IMG/VR virus record: IMGVR_UViG_3300044695_000344
Coordinates: 1-46,674 of that record
DNA from: a virus
DNA length: 46,674 nt
Direction: 5' to 3' (one strand)
Part shown: positions 33,415-41,900 of the stretch, in pieces
Layout: every line of letters begins with the position of its first letter
Numbering within the stretch: position 1 is the stretch's first letter
The notes under the pieces: model-generated
Seen by the model: only the letters and a program-made list of their open reading frames with translations
Databases searched by the model: none
Told to the model about the DNA's origin: nothing
Translations under genes and position numbers: made by a program

Positions 33415-33866
33415 ACCTGCATGATGATGTAAACGAAGCCGATGAGGAAAGCAACAAACCCAACGGTGATGCAGGTGTACAGGATGAACATTGCTGTCTC
33501 CTGCCTACGCTTTAGCTTCGCCGCCTTCTCCTCCGCCTCCCTCTTCTTCCTTGCCCTCTGAATCTCCATGTGCTTCTGGAGAAAGAGGGTCCACAACTCT
33601 GGGTAGCCGCCGTACACCAACTGGTGCTTTAAATGCTCCATGTCCTCACGCAGCTTGTTTTGCTGCATGACAATTTCCATCGCCTGCGCCGCGTCTGACT
33701 TTCCAGCGTTGGCATCGTTCGCTGCCTTGTTGATAACGTCGGCTGATTCAAAAAGCGCCGAGAACTCCTTGATGCAGCCGGTAATGTCCTTTCCCAGCTT
33801 GAGCGCTTTTTGGATGCCCGCCACCGCAGCTTGCGCAGTGGCAAATGCGGTGATTGGGTCGATCAT
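33411..33866 (-). CDS. C-terminally anchored coiled-coil membrane protein in lysis cassette
   Basis: 151 residues starting MIDPITAFATAQAAVAGI, a beginning I know from conserved phage proteins of unknown function near lysis or tail genes. A long amphipathic and charged helix (residues 60-120, ending KKREAEEKAAKLKRRQE) precedes one membrane span (FILYTCITVGFVAFLIGFVY). The tail-anchored, coiled-coil build could act as part of a spanin or as a holin regulator; this is inferred only. Confidence 0.6.
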   Translation of the reverse strand: MIDPITAFATAQAAVAGIQKALKLGKDITGCIKEFSALFESADVINKAANDANAGKSDAAQAMEIVMQQNKLREDMEHLKHQLVYGGYPELWTLFLQKHMEIQRARKKREAEEKAAKLKRRQETAMFILYTCITVGFVAFLIGFVYIIMQV

Positions 33867-33868
33867 GA

Positions 33869-34141
33869 TTAGACAGAGGCAAAGACATTCACGAAAACCG
33901 TGCCGTTTTCAAGCGCTTCAATCTCATGCCACTCGCTGCCCACAAGGTTCACGGGCTGGGTGTCCTTGGTCATCTCCAACTGACGGCCTTCCTTGCGGAT
34001 GATGCAGCGCCCGGCGGTGCAGATGGTTAGATGAGAGTACAGGTGCTCATGGCGTGGTAGCCCCTGCCCAGCGTCGGCATGGTAGACGGTAAGCGTCGTC
34101 CCGTTCTGCGTGACGGTGAAGCGGGGAGCGACCGGGATCAC
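33869..34141 (-). CDS. Small cupin protein, copy B
   Basis: 90 residues, ATG in an ATGA overlap with the gene before it. The cupin signature is visible: GQGLPRHEHLYSHL (HxH) with CIIRKEG, then PVNLVGSEWHEIEALEN, where W-H-E-I-x3-E-N resembles the second cupin motif. A metal-binding single-domain cupin is likely; its ligand is unknown. It is by eye more than 80 percent identical to the gene at 35436-35705 and shares the same upstream partner, so the pair was duplicated. Confidence 0.75.
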   Translation of the reverse strand: MIPVAPRFTVTQNGTTLTVYHADAGQGLPRHEHLYSHLTICTAGRCIIRKEGRQLEMTKDTQPVNLVGSEWHEIEALENGTVFVNVFASV

Positions 34142-34434
34142 AGCGTCTGCGCCCCTTGCGTGGTGGGCTGCTGCGGTTGAGGCTGGCCTGTCACTGGGTC
34201 AACGCCGGGCGCAAGCTGGGTGATCTGGCCTTCGATGTTGCCGTCAACGATCTGCTGGTACACCCACTTGCCAGTCTTGGCGTAGTCGTCAGAGCGAGCG
34301 CAGTACAGGCAGACCTCAAACGGGAACCCTTCATCTGGGGAGATTTCTACATCTGCGAAATACACGCCTTCTTCGTCGCCCGACTTGCGGACGTTGCGGA
34401 TCGCGCCAAAAGTAATGGTGCCGATGGTATGCAT
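34138..34434 (-). CDS. Small protein paired with cupin, copy B
   Basis: 98 residues; the ATG at 34434 (MHTIGTITFGAIR) is chosen because AAAGGAG lies nine bases upstream. The tail PQQPTTQGAQTL closely matches the tail of the protein at 35702-35998 (PTQPATTGAQTL), although the rest differs, so a C-terminal exchange or ancient duplication is likely. The middle looks like a small beta protein (EGVYFADVEISPDEGFPFEV). Position in the fibre cluster suggests a tail accessory protein. Confidence 0.6.
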   Translation of the reverse strand: MHTIGTITFGAIRNVRKSGDEEGVYFADVEISPDEGFPFEVCLYCARSDDYAKTGKWVYQQIVDGNIEGQITQLAPGVDPVTGQPQPQQPTTQGAQTL

Positions 34435-34445
34435 GATTTTCTCCT

Positions 34446-35426
34446 TTAGGCGGTGCGTTGCATTAGGATTAAACCTAAACCATAACTGCAAGGATAACCT
34501 TGGGAAATGCTAGCTACCCCTCGGGATCGCCATGTTCCAGCTAGAGCTGTTGAACCACCACCAGAGAAAAAATTAAAATCATAAGCCGTAGAAGAATTAA
34601 AATAAACAGACGCTGATTGATTTCTGTTAGGGAAAGTAGATTGATCATTAACAAATACATAAGAACCAATCGGAAAACTGCTATTAGAAGTAGAACTACC
34701 CGTGTAGTAGTCCAGCGCAATAGTCCCGCTGGTAGTAATGGTGCCGCCGGTCAGGCCAGCACCTGCGGTAATGGATGTAAGTGCAGCGGTTGAATTTACA
34801 GTGACTGCGCCAGTAGCGCCGCTAACACTAATGCCCGTGCCCGCGATAAGGCTGGTGACCCCAGAGTTCGTGAAGGTCACTGCGCCGGTGGCACCGCTGA
34901 CACCAATACCTGTCCCAGCAACTGCGCTGGTAACGCCCGTGTTGGCTACCGTCACTGCGCCGGTTGAAGCGCTGACACTTACCCCCGACCCGGCAGTTAG
35001 GCTCGTAACACCTGCCGCCGCAGCAACAAAATCTCCAGAGTTGGAGTTCCAAGCAATTAGAGAAATCCCAGCAGCTACAACAGTTACACCCGTTGTCGGG
35101 GAGGTGGGGCCGCCCTTGAGAACTACGCTGCTGTCTGAGTTGTTGATAACAACGTAGACCTTGTTCTGCTTGGGCGCATAGATGTTGCGTGTCGTGCCCG
35201 GAGTCCCCGTAGCAATCAGGATCGCACTACGCGCTTGGTTGGCAGCGCCGCCGCCATCAGTAGTCAGCGTCCAATCGCCAGCCGTCACGCTCTGAGTGGA
35301 GGCGGAAGCAATCGCGTCCTCAACCAAATCGGTAAGCTGGGTGTTAACAACACCGCCCCACGTATTCGTGAGTTCCCCCGGTGATGGCTGAACAAATCCC
35401 AACAGAGGGGTATAGGAAGAAGGCAT
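34446..35426 (-). CDS. Tail fibre protein with 25-residue repeats
   Basis: 326 residues. The N-terminus (PLLGFVQPSPGELTNTWGG) is the kind of attachment segment I know from phage fibre genes. Residues about 139-213 hold three 25-residue repeats of the form GVTS-x3-GxGxxVSxxTGAVTxxN. The C-terminal 80 residues (Ser/Asn/Phe-rich, ending GLGLILMQRTA) form a distinct tip encoded by AT-rich DNA between 34470 and 34730, unlike the GC-rich rest. The tip is probably the receptor-contacting part and may have been acquired separately. The gene lies between the two cupin modules. Confidence 0.7.
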   Translation of the reverse strand: MPSSYTPLLGFVQPSPGELTNTWGGVVNTQLTDLVEDAIASASTQSVTAGDWTLTTDGGGAANQARSAILIATGTPGTTRNIYAPKQNKVYVVINNSDSSVVLKGGPTSPTTGVTVVAAGISLIAWNSNSGDFVAAAAGVTSLTAGSGVSVSASTGAVTVANTGVTSAVAGTGIGVSGATGAVTFTNSGVTSLIAGTGISVSGATGAVTVNSTAALTSITAGAGLTGGTITTSGTIALDYYTGSSTSNSSFPIGSYVFVNDQSTFPNRNQSASVYFNSSTAYDFNFFSGGGSTALAGTWRSRGVASISQGYPCSYGLGLILMQRTA

Positions 35427-35435
35427 ATAGTACCT

Positions 35436-35705
35436 CTAGGCGGCAAATACGTTGATAAACACAGTCTCATTTTCCAGCGCTTCAATCTCATGCCATTCGT
35501 TGGCCGTAAGGTTGACCGGCTGCGTGTCTTTGGTCATCTCCAACTGACGGCCTTCTTTGCGGACAACGCAACGCCCGGCGGTGCAGATGGTTAGATGAGA
35601 GTACAGGTGCTCATGGCGCGGTAGCCCCTGCCCCACGTTGGCATGGTATACGTTCAGTGTGGTGCCGTCTTGCGTGACGGAGAACCGAGGAGCGACTTGG
35701 ATCAC
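35436..35705 (-). CDS. Small cupin protein, copy A
   Basis: 89 residues starting at GTG 35705, inside a GTGA overlap with the preceding stop; the longer frame to 35831 is just the read-through of that gene in another frame. It has the same cupin motifs as copy B (GQGLPRHEHLYSHL; EWHEIEALEN) and about 15 substitutions against it, mostly conservative (for example Ile to Val). Metal-binding His residues are kept in both copies, so both are probably functional. Confidence 0.72.
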   Translation of the reverse strand: MIQVAPRFSVTQDGTTLNVYHANVGQGLPRHEHLYSHLTICTAGRCVVRKEGRQLEMTKDTQPVNLTANEWHEIEALENETVFINVFAA

Positions 35706-35998
35706 AGTGTCTGCGCTCCAGTGGTGGCAGGCTGCGTCGGAGTAACAGGCTGTGGCTCGTTGGTGGTCAGGTAGGTTCCGTCCCATGTGAAGCCAATCTG
35801 GCCTGCGCCAACTTGAACGCCAAGGCTCCAAGTCTTAGCCACAGAGTCGTACTCCCAGACCTTTGCTGGGGTAGCGGCTTGAACAAGCATCAAGTGGTCA
35901 GGCGGCGGAGTCCAAGTATTAGGATTGCCGTCCCACATCACCACATTGTCACAGATGTTAGAGGTCGTATCGACCATGCAATAAGGTTGTGCATTCAT
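35702..35998 (-). CDS. Small tail-accessory-type protein paired with cupin, copy A
   Basis: 98 residues from ATG 35998, which has GGTGAT eight bases upstream, a match to the anti-Shine-Dalgarno; ATG 36010 in frame has none. It contains CMVDTTSNICDNVVMWDGN and GQIGFTWDGTYLT, motifs I associate with small phage proteins next to fibre genes. The C-terminus ends in PTQPATTGAQTL as in copy B. Confidence 0.6.
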   Translation of the reverse strand: MNAQPYCMVDTTSNICDNVVMWDGNPNTWTPPPDHLMLVQAATPAKVWEYDSVAKTWSLGVQVGAGQIGFTWDGTYLTTNEPQPVTPTQPATTGAQTL

Positions 35999-36003
35999 GT
36001 TAA

Positions 36004-36801
36004 TCACCATTCAATTAAAACTACACCGGCGGCACCGGCACCGCTAGAGCGAGAAGTGACAGCACTCGCCGATCCGCCACCACCACCACCATAGGCGCGG
36101 CCTGCGTTTCCATTACCGTCGGTAACCGCTGCTCCTCCACCACCCAAAATGGAAGAACCTCCAGTGCCACTGAGAACATAAAAAGTACAACCGTCGCTAA
36201 TGCCAAACCCACCCCCACCACCAGTGCCGCCAATATTTAAATCACCATTAGAGCCAACGCCCCCAGTCCCTCCTACAGCACTGAGAAAATTGTTATTAGT
36301 TGCGTTAGCCCCGCCAGTTGCAGACACGGTAGTGATTGACTGAGTACCAGAAGCCACACTAGATGTGCCTGCCGCAGCACCAACTGTTACTGTGAGCGTG
36401 TTTCCGGGCGTAAGACCGGTCAAAAATTTAATAGCCGCACCCCCGCCACCACCGCCACCTTGAGTGCCAGAACTCGATGTAGACCCCCCCGCACCACCTC
36501 CACCAACAATCGTCATCTTGATCGCTGTGATGCCTGTAGGAATGGTAAAAGTGCCGCTGGAAGTAAAGGCTTGTCCTTGACCGCCGGGTAGGCCCCCCAC
36601 AACAGCCGCAGCAGTCAGCGTTCCGGCAATAGTGACGTTGCCCGCGTTCGTAGCGGTGATCACGTCCGAAGTTGTAGCCCCCGCATTACCCACGCCCAGC
36701 CTCACGGTACCGTCTGGAGTGGCAGGCTGATACAGCGTGAAGTTGTTGGTGGCGGTGGCGCTCTGGCCCACCTGCACGTTGTTGGTTTTTAGGGTGCTCA
36801 T
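36004..36801 (-). CDS. Glycine-rich tail fibre adhesin
   Basis: 265 residues. The N-terminal 75 residues carry fibre-like repeats (TLYQPATPDGTVRLGVGN, TNAGNVTIAGTLTA). From residue 80 the protein has the phage glycine-rich domain: FTSSGTFTIPTGITAIK and MTIVGGGGAGG, then several poly-Gly runs (TQGGGGGGGAA, GTGGGGGFG, AYGGGGGGSA) and the closing GAAGVVLIEW. Such domains form packed polyglycine helices in the S16 gp38 adhesin, with variable loops between them binding the receptor. Host-range determinant is inferred. The gene lies after another fibre gene in the same operon. Confidence 0.75.
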   Translation of the reverse strand: MSTLKTNNVQVGQSATATNNFTLYQPATPDGTVRLGVGNAGATTSDVITATNAGNVTIAGTLTAAAVVGGLPGGQGQAFTSSGTFTIPTGITAIKMTIVGGGGAGGSTSSSGTQGGGGGGGAAIKFLTGLTPGNTLTVTVGAAAGTSSVASGTQSITTVSATGGANATNNNFLSAVGGTGGVGSNGDLNIGGTGGGGGFGISDGCTFYVLSGTGGSSILGGGGAAVTDGNGNAGRAYGGGGGGSASAVTSRSSGAGAAGVVLIEW

Positions 36802-36804
36802 GGG

Positions 36805-37392
36805 TTACTCATACAAGATGTTGATAGAGCCCGCGTCAAACGTATCGGTGCCGCCCACAGTGGTGATGCGGACGCGGTCGAGGGCACCGGAAAGAGTGAC
36901 AGCCCCAGATGTGGTTGTGGTTTCTGCGGAAAGTCGCGTAAAGACTCCAAAAGCTGTCCAAATATTAGAGCCTAACAAGCACAGAACTATGACTCCCGAC
37001 ATGGTGTAGGAGGCGTTACCCGTATTGGATAGCCCAAATCCGGTTGTATAAGCAGTTGCGGCAACGGTAGACGCAACAAGAGTGCCTGAGCCAAAGTAGC
37101 CCGAGGCTTGTACAGAACCGGCCCCAATTTGCAAAAGTTGTGCCGATGATCCATTTGTACTCACTCCATTAAACATCACCGTCACTCGTTTGACCCAAGA
37201 TGGTATTCCAGTGAAGTTGATGCTGGTGCCAGAGGTGGACGCGACAGAAGTACCCGAGACAATATTCGAACTCAGGCCGTTGACGGCAACAGTGCCAGTG
37301 CCTTCCGGAAAAGTTAGCGTTCCATTAGTGGCCGTGGTCGGCTCTTGCAGGGTAACGCTGCCGCCGCTGCTGGAGTTGAGTTTCAAGCTCAT
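36805..37392 (-). CDS. Tail fibre-like protein, 195 aa
   Basis: ATG at 37392 after AAAGGACAAAC. The N-terminal segment (LNSSSGGSVTLQEPTTATNG, TLTFPEGTGTVAVNG) is a repeat type typical of fibre trunks. The rest is Ser/Thr/Gly-rich beta sequence with few charges, ending FDAGSINILYE. It probably forms a trimeric fibre section. Its start overlaps the stop of the 23-codon frame before it. Confidence 0.65.
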   Translation of the reverse strand: MSLKLNSSSGGSVTLQEPTTATNGTLTFPEGTGTVAVNGLSSNIVSGTSVASTSGTSINFTGIPSWVKRVTVMFNGVSTNGSSAQLLQIGAGSVQASGYFGSGTLVASTVAATAYTTGFGLSNTGNASYTMSGVIVLCLLGSNIWTAFGVFTRLSAETTTTSGAVTLSGALDRVRITTVGGTDTFDAGSINILYE

Positions 37393-37460
37393 GTTTGTCC
37401 TTTATGAAGCGCCGAGGATGTAGTGCCGCTGGGGTTTCCAGAGACTTTTACGAGACTCAT
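37389..37460 (-). CDS. 23-codon mini-gene or fibre-gene remnant
   Basis: An ATG at 37460 within the ATGA overlap of the preceding stop opens a 23-codon frame whose TGA overlaps the next ATG, so it fits the operon tiling exactly and fills an otherwise empty 64-base gap. The product begins MSLVKVSGNPSGT, which resembles the N-terminal motif of phage fibre proteins (SGNPSGTGxFTI). It may be the truncated start of a lost fibre gene, or a real short peptide. Confidence 0.45.
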   Translation of the reverse strand: MSLVKVSGNPSGTTSSALHKGQT

Positions 37461-37678
37461 GCCAGCGCCTCTTTAATCTCATCAGCCGTGGTGGCTGCGT
37501 CAATAGCCGTTTGAATTGCAGCGTATTTGTCCCGAACACCCTGCCGCGCAGATTCAGCAGCCGCCGCCTCCGACGGGATGGTGGCCTTAATATCCAAAGG
37601 AACAAACTCTTGTAAACGAGCAGCGCGGCGCATACCGTGACCGATAGCTTTGGCCTTGTCGATGTTGATCGTAATCAC
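37457..37678 (-). CDS. Small fibre-accessory-type protein, 73 aa
   Basis: GTG at 37678 is preferred over ATG 37693: GGGAG lies eight bases upstream, and the GTGA overlaps the previous stop. The product would start MITINIDKAKAIGHGMRRAAR and continue with a helical GVRDKYAAIQTAIDAA segment. This small protein type is, in my recollection, found at the end of phage fibre genes together with the 104-residue partner upstream. Possible fibre assembly factor. Confidence 0.6.
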   Translation of the reverse strand: MITINIDKAKAIGHGMRRAARLQEFVPLDIKATIPSEAAAAESARQGVRDKYAAIQTAIDAATTADEIKEALA

Positions 37679-37989
37679 TCTTGGTACTCCCATGCGTCAC
37701 GGAAAGTGCGGTCGGTTGGAATGTCAGCGACATCCACGATCTTGTAGGGCCGTGCAGTGGACGAGATTACGGAATTCTCGGGGCCGAACACAACGACGGG
37801 AGGAACATCCTTGGCCGCGACCCACGCAATAAACTCGTCGTCCGTTTCATCGCGGTACACAGCCTCTTGCACTAGCTCTTCTCCGTCATAGACAGCGTCA
37901 GTAACCAGCACCCTGCCGCGAGCATCGGGGGCAGGAACAATGATCGCCACTCCGCCTTCGTCAGTAGGGTAAATGATGCGTAGGTTCAT
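37675..37989 (-). CDS. Fibre-accessory-type protein, 104 aa
   Basis: Begins MNLRIIYPTDEGGVAIIVPA and ends IPTDRTFRDAWEYQE, a layout I know from small proteins encoded after phage tail fibre genes (some act as fibre chaperones). The middle is acidic with alternating strands (YRDETDDEFIAWVAAKD). Coupled to the next gene by a GTGA overlap. Chaperone role is inferred. Confidence 0.6.
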   Translation of the reverse strand: MNLRIIYPTDEGGVAIIVPAPDARGRVLVTDAVYDGEELVQEAVYRDETDDEFIAWVAAKDVPPVVVFGPENSVISSTARPYKIVDVADIPTDRTFRDAWEYQE

Positions 37990-37998
37990 GGTCGGGCC

Positions 37999-38508
37999 TT
38001 AGCGGAAAACGGCAACTTGTACGATTGGGTTATCTTCCGTTGCACCGGTAGATGAGCGATATGTAGCAAGCCGATAAGCAGAAGTTGTTGGTGTTCCTTG
38101 CACAGACGATCCCTGTCCGTTTGTGCCGCCAGTAGAAGAAGATGTCGTAACGGCTGCGTAATTCGCATCCGGCATCGCAGTCGTGAAGTTCACCGTGTAG
38201 TCACCAGCGCCGTTGTCCGTGATCGAACTCACATTCCCAGACGCGCGGATCGCCACAGTACCAGTGCCGTTGAAGTTCACCCAAGCACGGCAACCATAGG
38301 CAGTAGCTACGGAGCCGTAGCCGCTGTTAAACTGAAAGTTGCCGGAAGAATCAAACTCACCACGTTGAACACCATTGGTAGAAAAACCAATTCGATCGGC
38401 AGCGGGAAAGAAAACGCCGGTGTTGGTGTCGTTGCCTTGGAAGGCGGGCGTAGAGGCCGAGCCGTCAATAGCAGAGACACCCGTAGTGCCATTAAGTACA
38501 AGGGTCAT
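37999..38508 (-). CDS. Tail fibre protein, 169 aa
   Basis: ATG at 38508 within the ATGA overlap of the previous stop. The N-terminal half (TPAFQGNDTNTGVFFPAADR, IGFSTNGVQRGEF) is a standard phage fibre motif. The C-terminal half (WVNFNGTGTVAIRASGNVSS, ITDNGAGDYTVNF) is a domain I know from many aquatic phage fibre tips. Likely a short trimeric fibre. Confidence 0.75.
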   Translation of the reverse strand: MTLVLNGTTGVSAIDGSASTPAFQGNDTNTGVFFPAADRIGFSTNGVQRGEFDSSGNFQFNSGYGSVATAYGCRAWVNFNGTGTVAIRASGNVSSITDNGAGDYTVNFTTAMPDANYAAVTTSSSTGGTNGQGSSVQGTPTTSAYRLATYRSSTGATEDNPIVQVAVFR

Positions 38509-38960
38509 GTCACAGTCCAAGTAGAATCAGAAGGCACCGTGACCGTGATGCCCGAGGCAATGGTCACCGGACCTCCGGAAATGGCGTTGTTGCCTGCGTT
38601 GATCGTTGAGGAGACGGAGATGGTGGCGGAGTTCTCTATGTACCCCTGAGCGCCTTGTACGGCGCGGACGGCGGGGTAGTCGCAGAACACATCCTTGGTG
38701 CCCGCAGAAAAAGACACCAGCGAACCGGAGTTGCTCGATGCCAGCACCGTGTCCCGAGATAGTAGGGTGCCCGAAGACGTGTACGTGCCGATGCCCACTT
38801 CCCACTCGGTCGTGGGTCCAACGATGGCGTAGTAGGTGGTGTTGGCGTTACCAATCGCCGCAAAAGACTGATACCCCGACACTGCGCCTAGCAGCGTAAT
38901 GGTGCCGGTGCCTGTCGTGGTAGTCGTCTCTTTAACGCGGTCTGCTAGAACAAGTGCCAT
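38505..38960 (-). CDS. Tail protein, 151 aa
   Basis: ATG at 38960 after AGGATCGAAG. The protein begins MALVLADRVKETTTTTGTGT and continues with SGYQSFAAIGNANTTYYAI, WEVGIGTYT and SRDTVLASSNSG, features of a phage structural protein family I recognise by sequence but whose exact role is not known to me. The C-terminal 50 residues are fibre-like repeats. It immediately follows the 48-repeat gene. Confidence 0.7.
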   Translation of the reverse strand: MALVLADRVKETTTTTGTGTITLLGAVSGYQSFAAIGNANTTYYAIVGPTTEWEVGIGTYTSSGTLLSRDTVLASSNSGSLVSFSAGTKDVFCDYPAVRAVQGAQGYIENSATISVSSTINAGNNAISGGPVTIASGITVTVPSDSTWTVT

Positions 38961-38968
38961 CTTCGATC

Positions 38969-41900
38969 CTATGTTGTGTCAACCAGAATCCAAGAATTGG
39001 TCTGGGCGGTGCCAACCGGAGTCCAGCCAGCGTCAGCGGCGGTATTTACATTTTGCCAGCTTACGCTTTGGCTGTCATCAATCAAGACCCACGGCAGCCT
39101 GACATTGCCTACGACACCCTGAGCAATCACGCCCAGAATTTCCTTGGTTCTCTGGACTCCCAAATCGCCAACTTCGGCCGTTGCCTGCGCCCCCGATAGA
39201 GCAACTCCGACAGCTTGGGCAACAGTGCCGACTTGCCCAGTAGCCGCATTGCCGGTGATTGCTTGACCCAGCGCCGTATTGACGATGCCTGCTTCTGCCG
39301 TGCCCGACACGCCAGAAAGCTCAATTGTGACGTTCGTGCCGACTGAGCCAATCTGACCGGTAGCTTGCGCCCCTGCAATCTCAATGACACGGACAACAAC
39401 GCCAACTTGGCCTGTGGCCGCAACGCCAGACAAGCCGATCGTGACCGCTGGACCGACGTTACCTACTTGTCCGGTTCCGACAACGCCGTCTTCCTGCGAA
39501 GAAGTGCTGTCAGTGACGTTGCCAACTTGGCCCTGAGCCTGCACACCGGCCAGAGCAACAGTCCGTTCTCCCGTCGCTACAAAACCGGCTGCGCTGGAGG
39601 CTTGGACGCCCGTCAAAGCTATGGAAGTAGAAACAGCAACCAAACCTACCGCGCCCGTTGCCTGAACACCGGACAAGCTAATGCTAGGCGCATGAACAAC
39701 GGAACCTACCGCGCCCGTTGCCTGAGCACCAGTAAGGGCAACCGTGCGAGATGTAGTGACACTGCCTACCGCGCATGTGGCGCTGTTTCCGGTAATCGCA
39801 ACAGAAGGGCTCTTGCCAACTGAGCCAACCGCGCCTGTGGCTGCAACGCCGGTAAGGGCAACCGTGCGGGACGTAGTAAGGCTGCTCACCTGCCCGGTAG
39901 CAGAAACACCCGTAAGCGCCTGCGCATACTGAACACTGCCAACTTGCCCCGTGGCCGCAATACCATTCAGCGCTATAGATACAGACGCCCCGACGTTGCC
40001 GACCTGACCCGTACCTACAACGCCATTTTCTTGAGCGGACGTGCTGTCAGTGACGTTGCCAACTTGGCCCTGAGCCTGTACGCCCGTTAGCGCAATGGAC
40101 CGCGTACCAACTGCTACGGAACCGGCAGCGCCAGTAGCTTGTACGCCCGTCAGGGATATAGTTGTGGTATCGGCAACAGAACCTACAGCGCCAGTAGCTT
40201 GTACGCCCGTCAGCGAAAAAGACCGCGCTCCGACCGCAACGGAACCGACTTGCCCGGTAGCCTGAACTCCAGTAAGAGCTATGGTTCTGGTGGCCGCGAC
40301 TGAACCAACAGCGCCGGTAGCTGCAACACCGGTAATTGCTATGGATCGCGCTCCGACCGCTACAGACCCAACCTGTCCAGCAGCTTGAACTCCGGTAAGC
40401 GCACCCGAGGTAGAAGGCGCGACGGAACCAACAGCACCTGTGGTCTGAACGCCGGTCAACGCAACGGACCGCGCCCCAACAGCTACAGAACCTACGGCAC
40501 CTGTAGCCGAGACACCGGCCAATGCAACAGAGATAGAGACGCCGGTATTACCAACTTGGCCGGTGGCTACAACGCCGTTCTCTTGAGCGGTTGTGGAATC
40601 CGTAACGTCACCAACTTGGCCCGATGCCTGAACTCCCGTGAGGGCGATAGAACGAGCACCAACTGCCACTGATCCCACAGCGCCAGTGGCCTGCACTCCG
40701 GTAAGGGCAATAGAGGTAGAAGGCGCGACAGAACCAATAGAACCTGTTGCCGCAACTCCCGTGAGCGCAACAGATGTGGATACGCCAACCGAGCCAACTG
40801 CCCCTGTTGCTTGAACACCCGTGAGGGCGACGCTCTGAACGCCAATAGGCGTGACATTTCCTGCGTTACCTGTGGCCTGAACGCCTGTCAGGGCAACTGA
40901 GACCGAAACCCCGGTGTTGCCCACCTGCCCCGTACCGACGACCCCGTCCTCTTGTGCAGTAGTGGAGTCGGTAACAGAGCCGACTGCACCGGTGGCCTGA
41001 ACTCCAGTCAGCGCAATTGAACGCGCCCCGACGGCAACGGAGCCGACTTGTCCGGAAGCTTGAACTCCAGTCAGCCCAACAGCCAGCGTCCTGCTAACTG
41101 ACCCCACCGCTCCGGTGGCCTGCACCCCCGTAAGCGCGACCGATGTAGATACGCCCGTGTTGCCAACTTGGCCCGTGCCGACAACGCCGTTTTCTTGGGC
41201 GGTTGTTGAATCCGTGACATCGCCAACTTGCCCGGATGCCTGAACACCACTGACAGCGACAGAGTTGGAAACACTCAGCGTACCAACGCTGCCGGTAGCT
41301 GCAACACCCGTCAGCGCAATAGAACGAGCGCCAACTGCCACAGAGCCCACGGCCCCAGTTGCCTGAACCCCCGTAAGGGCTACAAAGTTGGAAGCTGCTA
41401 CAGAGCCTGTTGCTCCTGTAGCCACAACACCCGTAAGAGCGACGGAACGAGAGACGGTAACCGTGCCTACCGCGCCGGTGGCTGCAACGCCAGTGATTGC
41501 AACAGTCTGAACACCGATGGGGGTGACCGTTCCTGCCGTACCCGTAGCCTGCACTCCAGTGAGTGCAACAGTGACAGAAACTCCGGTATTGCCTACCTGA
41601 CCGGTGGCTACGACACCGTTTTCTTGCGCAGTGGTTGAGTCAGTGACATCGCCAACGGTGCCCGTAGCTGCGACACCCGTAAGAGCAATAGACCGCGCAC
41701 CAACAGCCACAGAGCCGACTGCACCCGTAGCTGCAACCCCCGTGAGAGCGACAGAGGTTGAAACCGCAACAGAGCCGACCGCTCCAGTAGCCGCAACACC
41801 CGTAAGAGCGACGGAATTTGTGCCACTAACAGAACCGACCGCTCCCGTTGCCTGTACGCCCGTGAGAGCAACGGTAGTAGAGTCAGCAACAGACCCTACC

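Larger units (their letters stand above)
33869..34434 (-). repeat. Copy B of duplicated small-protein/cupin module
   Basis: The gene pair here and the pair at 35436-35998 have the same order, the same four-base overlap between members, the same GAQTL ending in the first member and strongly similar DNA through the cupin gene. The two copies are in direct orientation with one tail-fibre gene between them. Confidence 0.8.
35436..35998 (-). repeat. Copy A of duplicated small-protein/cupin module
   Basis: Direct repeat partner of 33869-34434. The match is best in the cupin gene, where stretches such as the block around 35577-35611 and 34013-34047 are identical for more than 30 bases. Confidence 0.8.

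Noticed and set aside
35706-35831. N-terminal extension of cupin copy A to 35831
   Set aside because: The added residues come from reading the preceding gene in another frame; copy B starts at the equivalent point with a coupled start.
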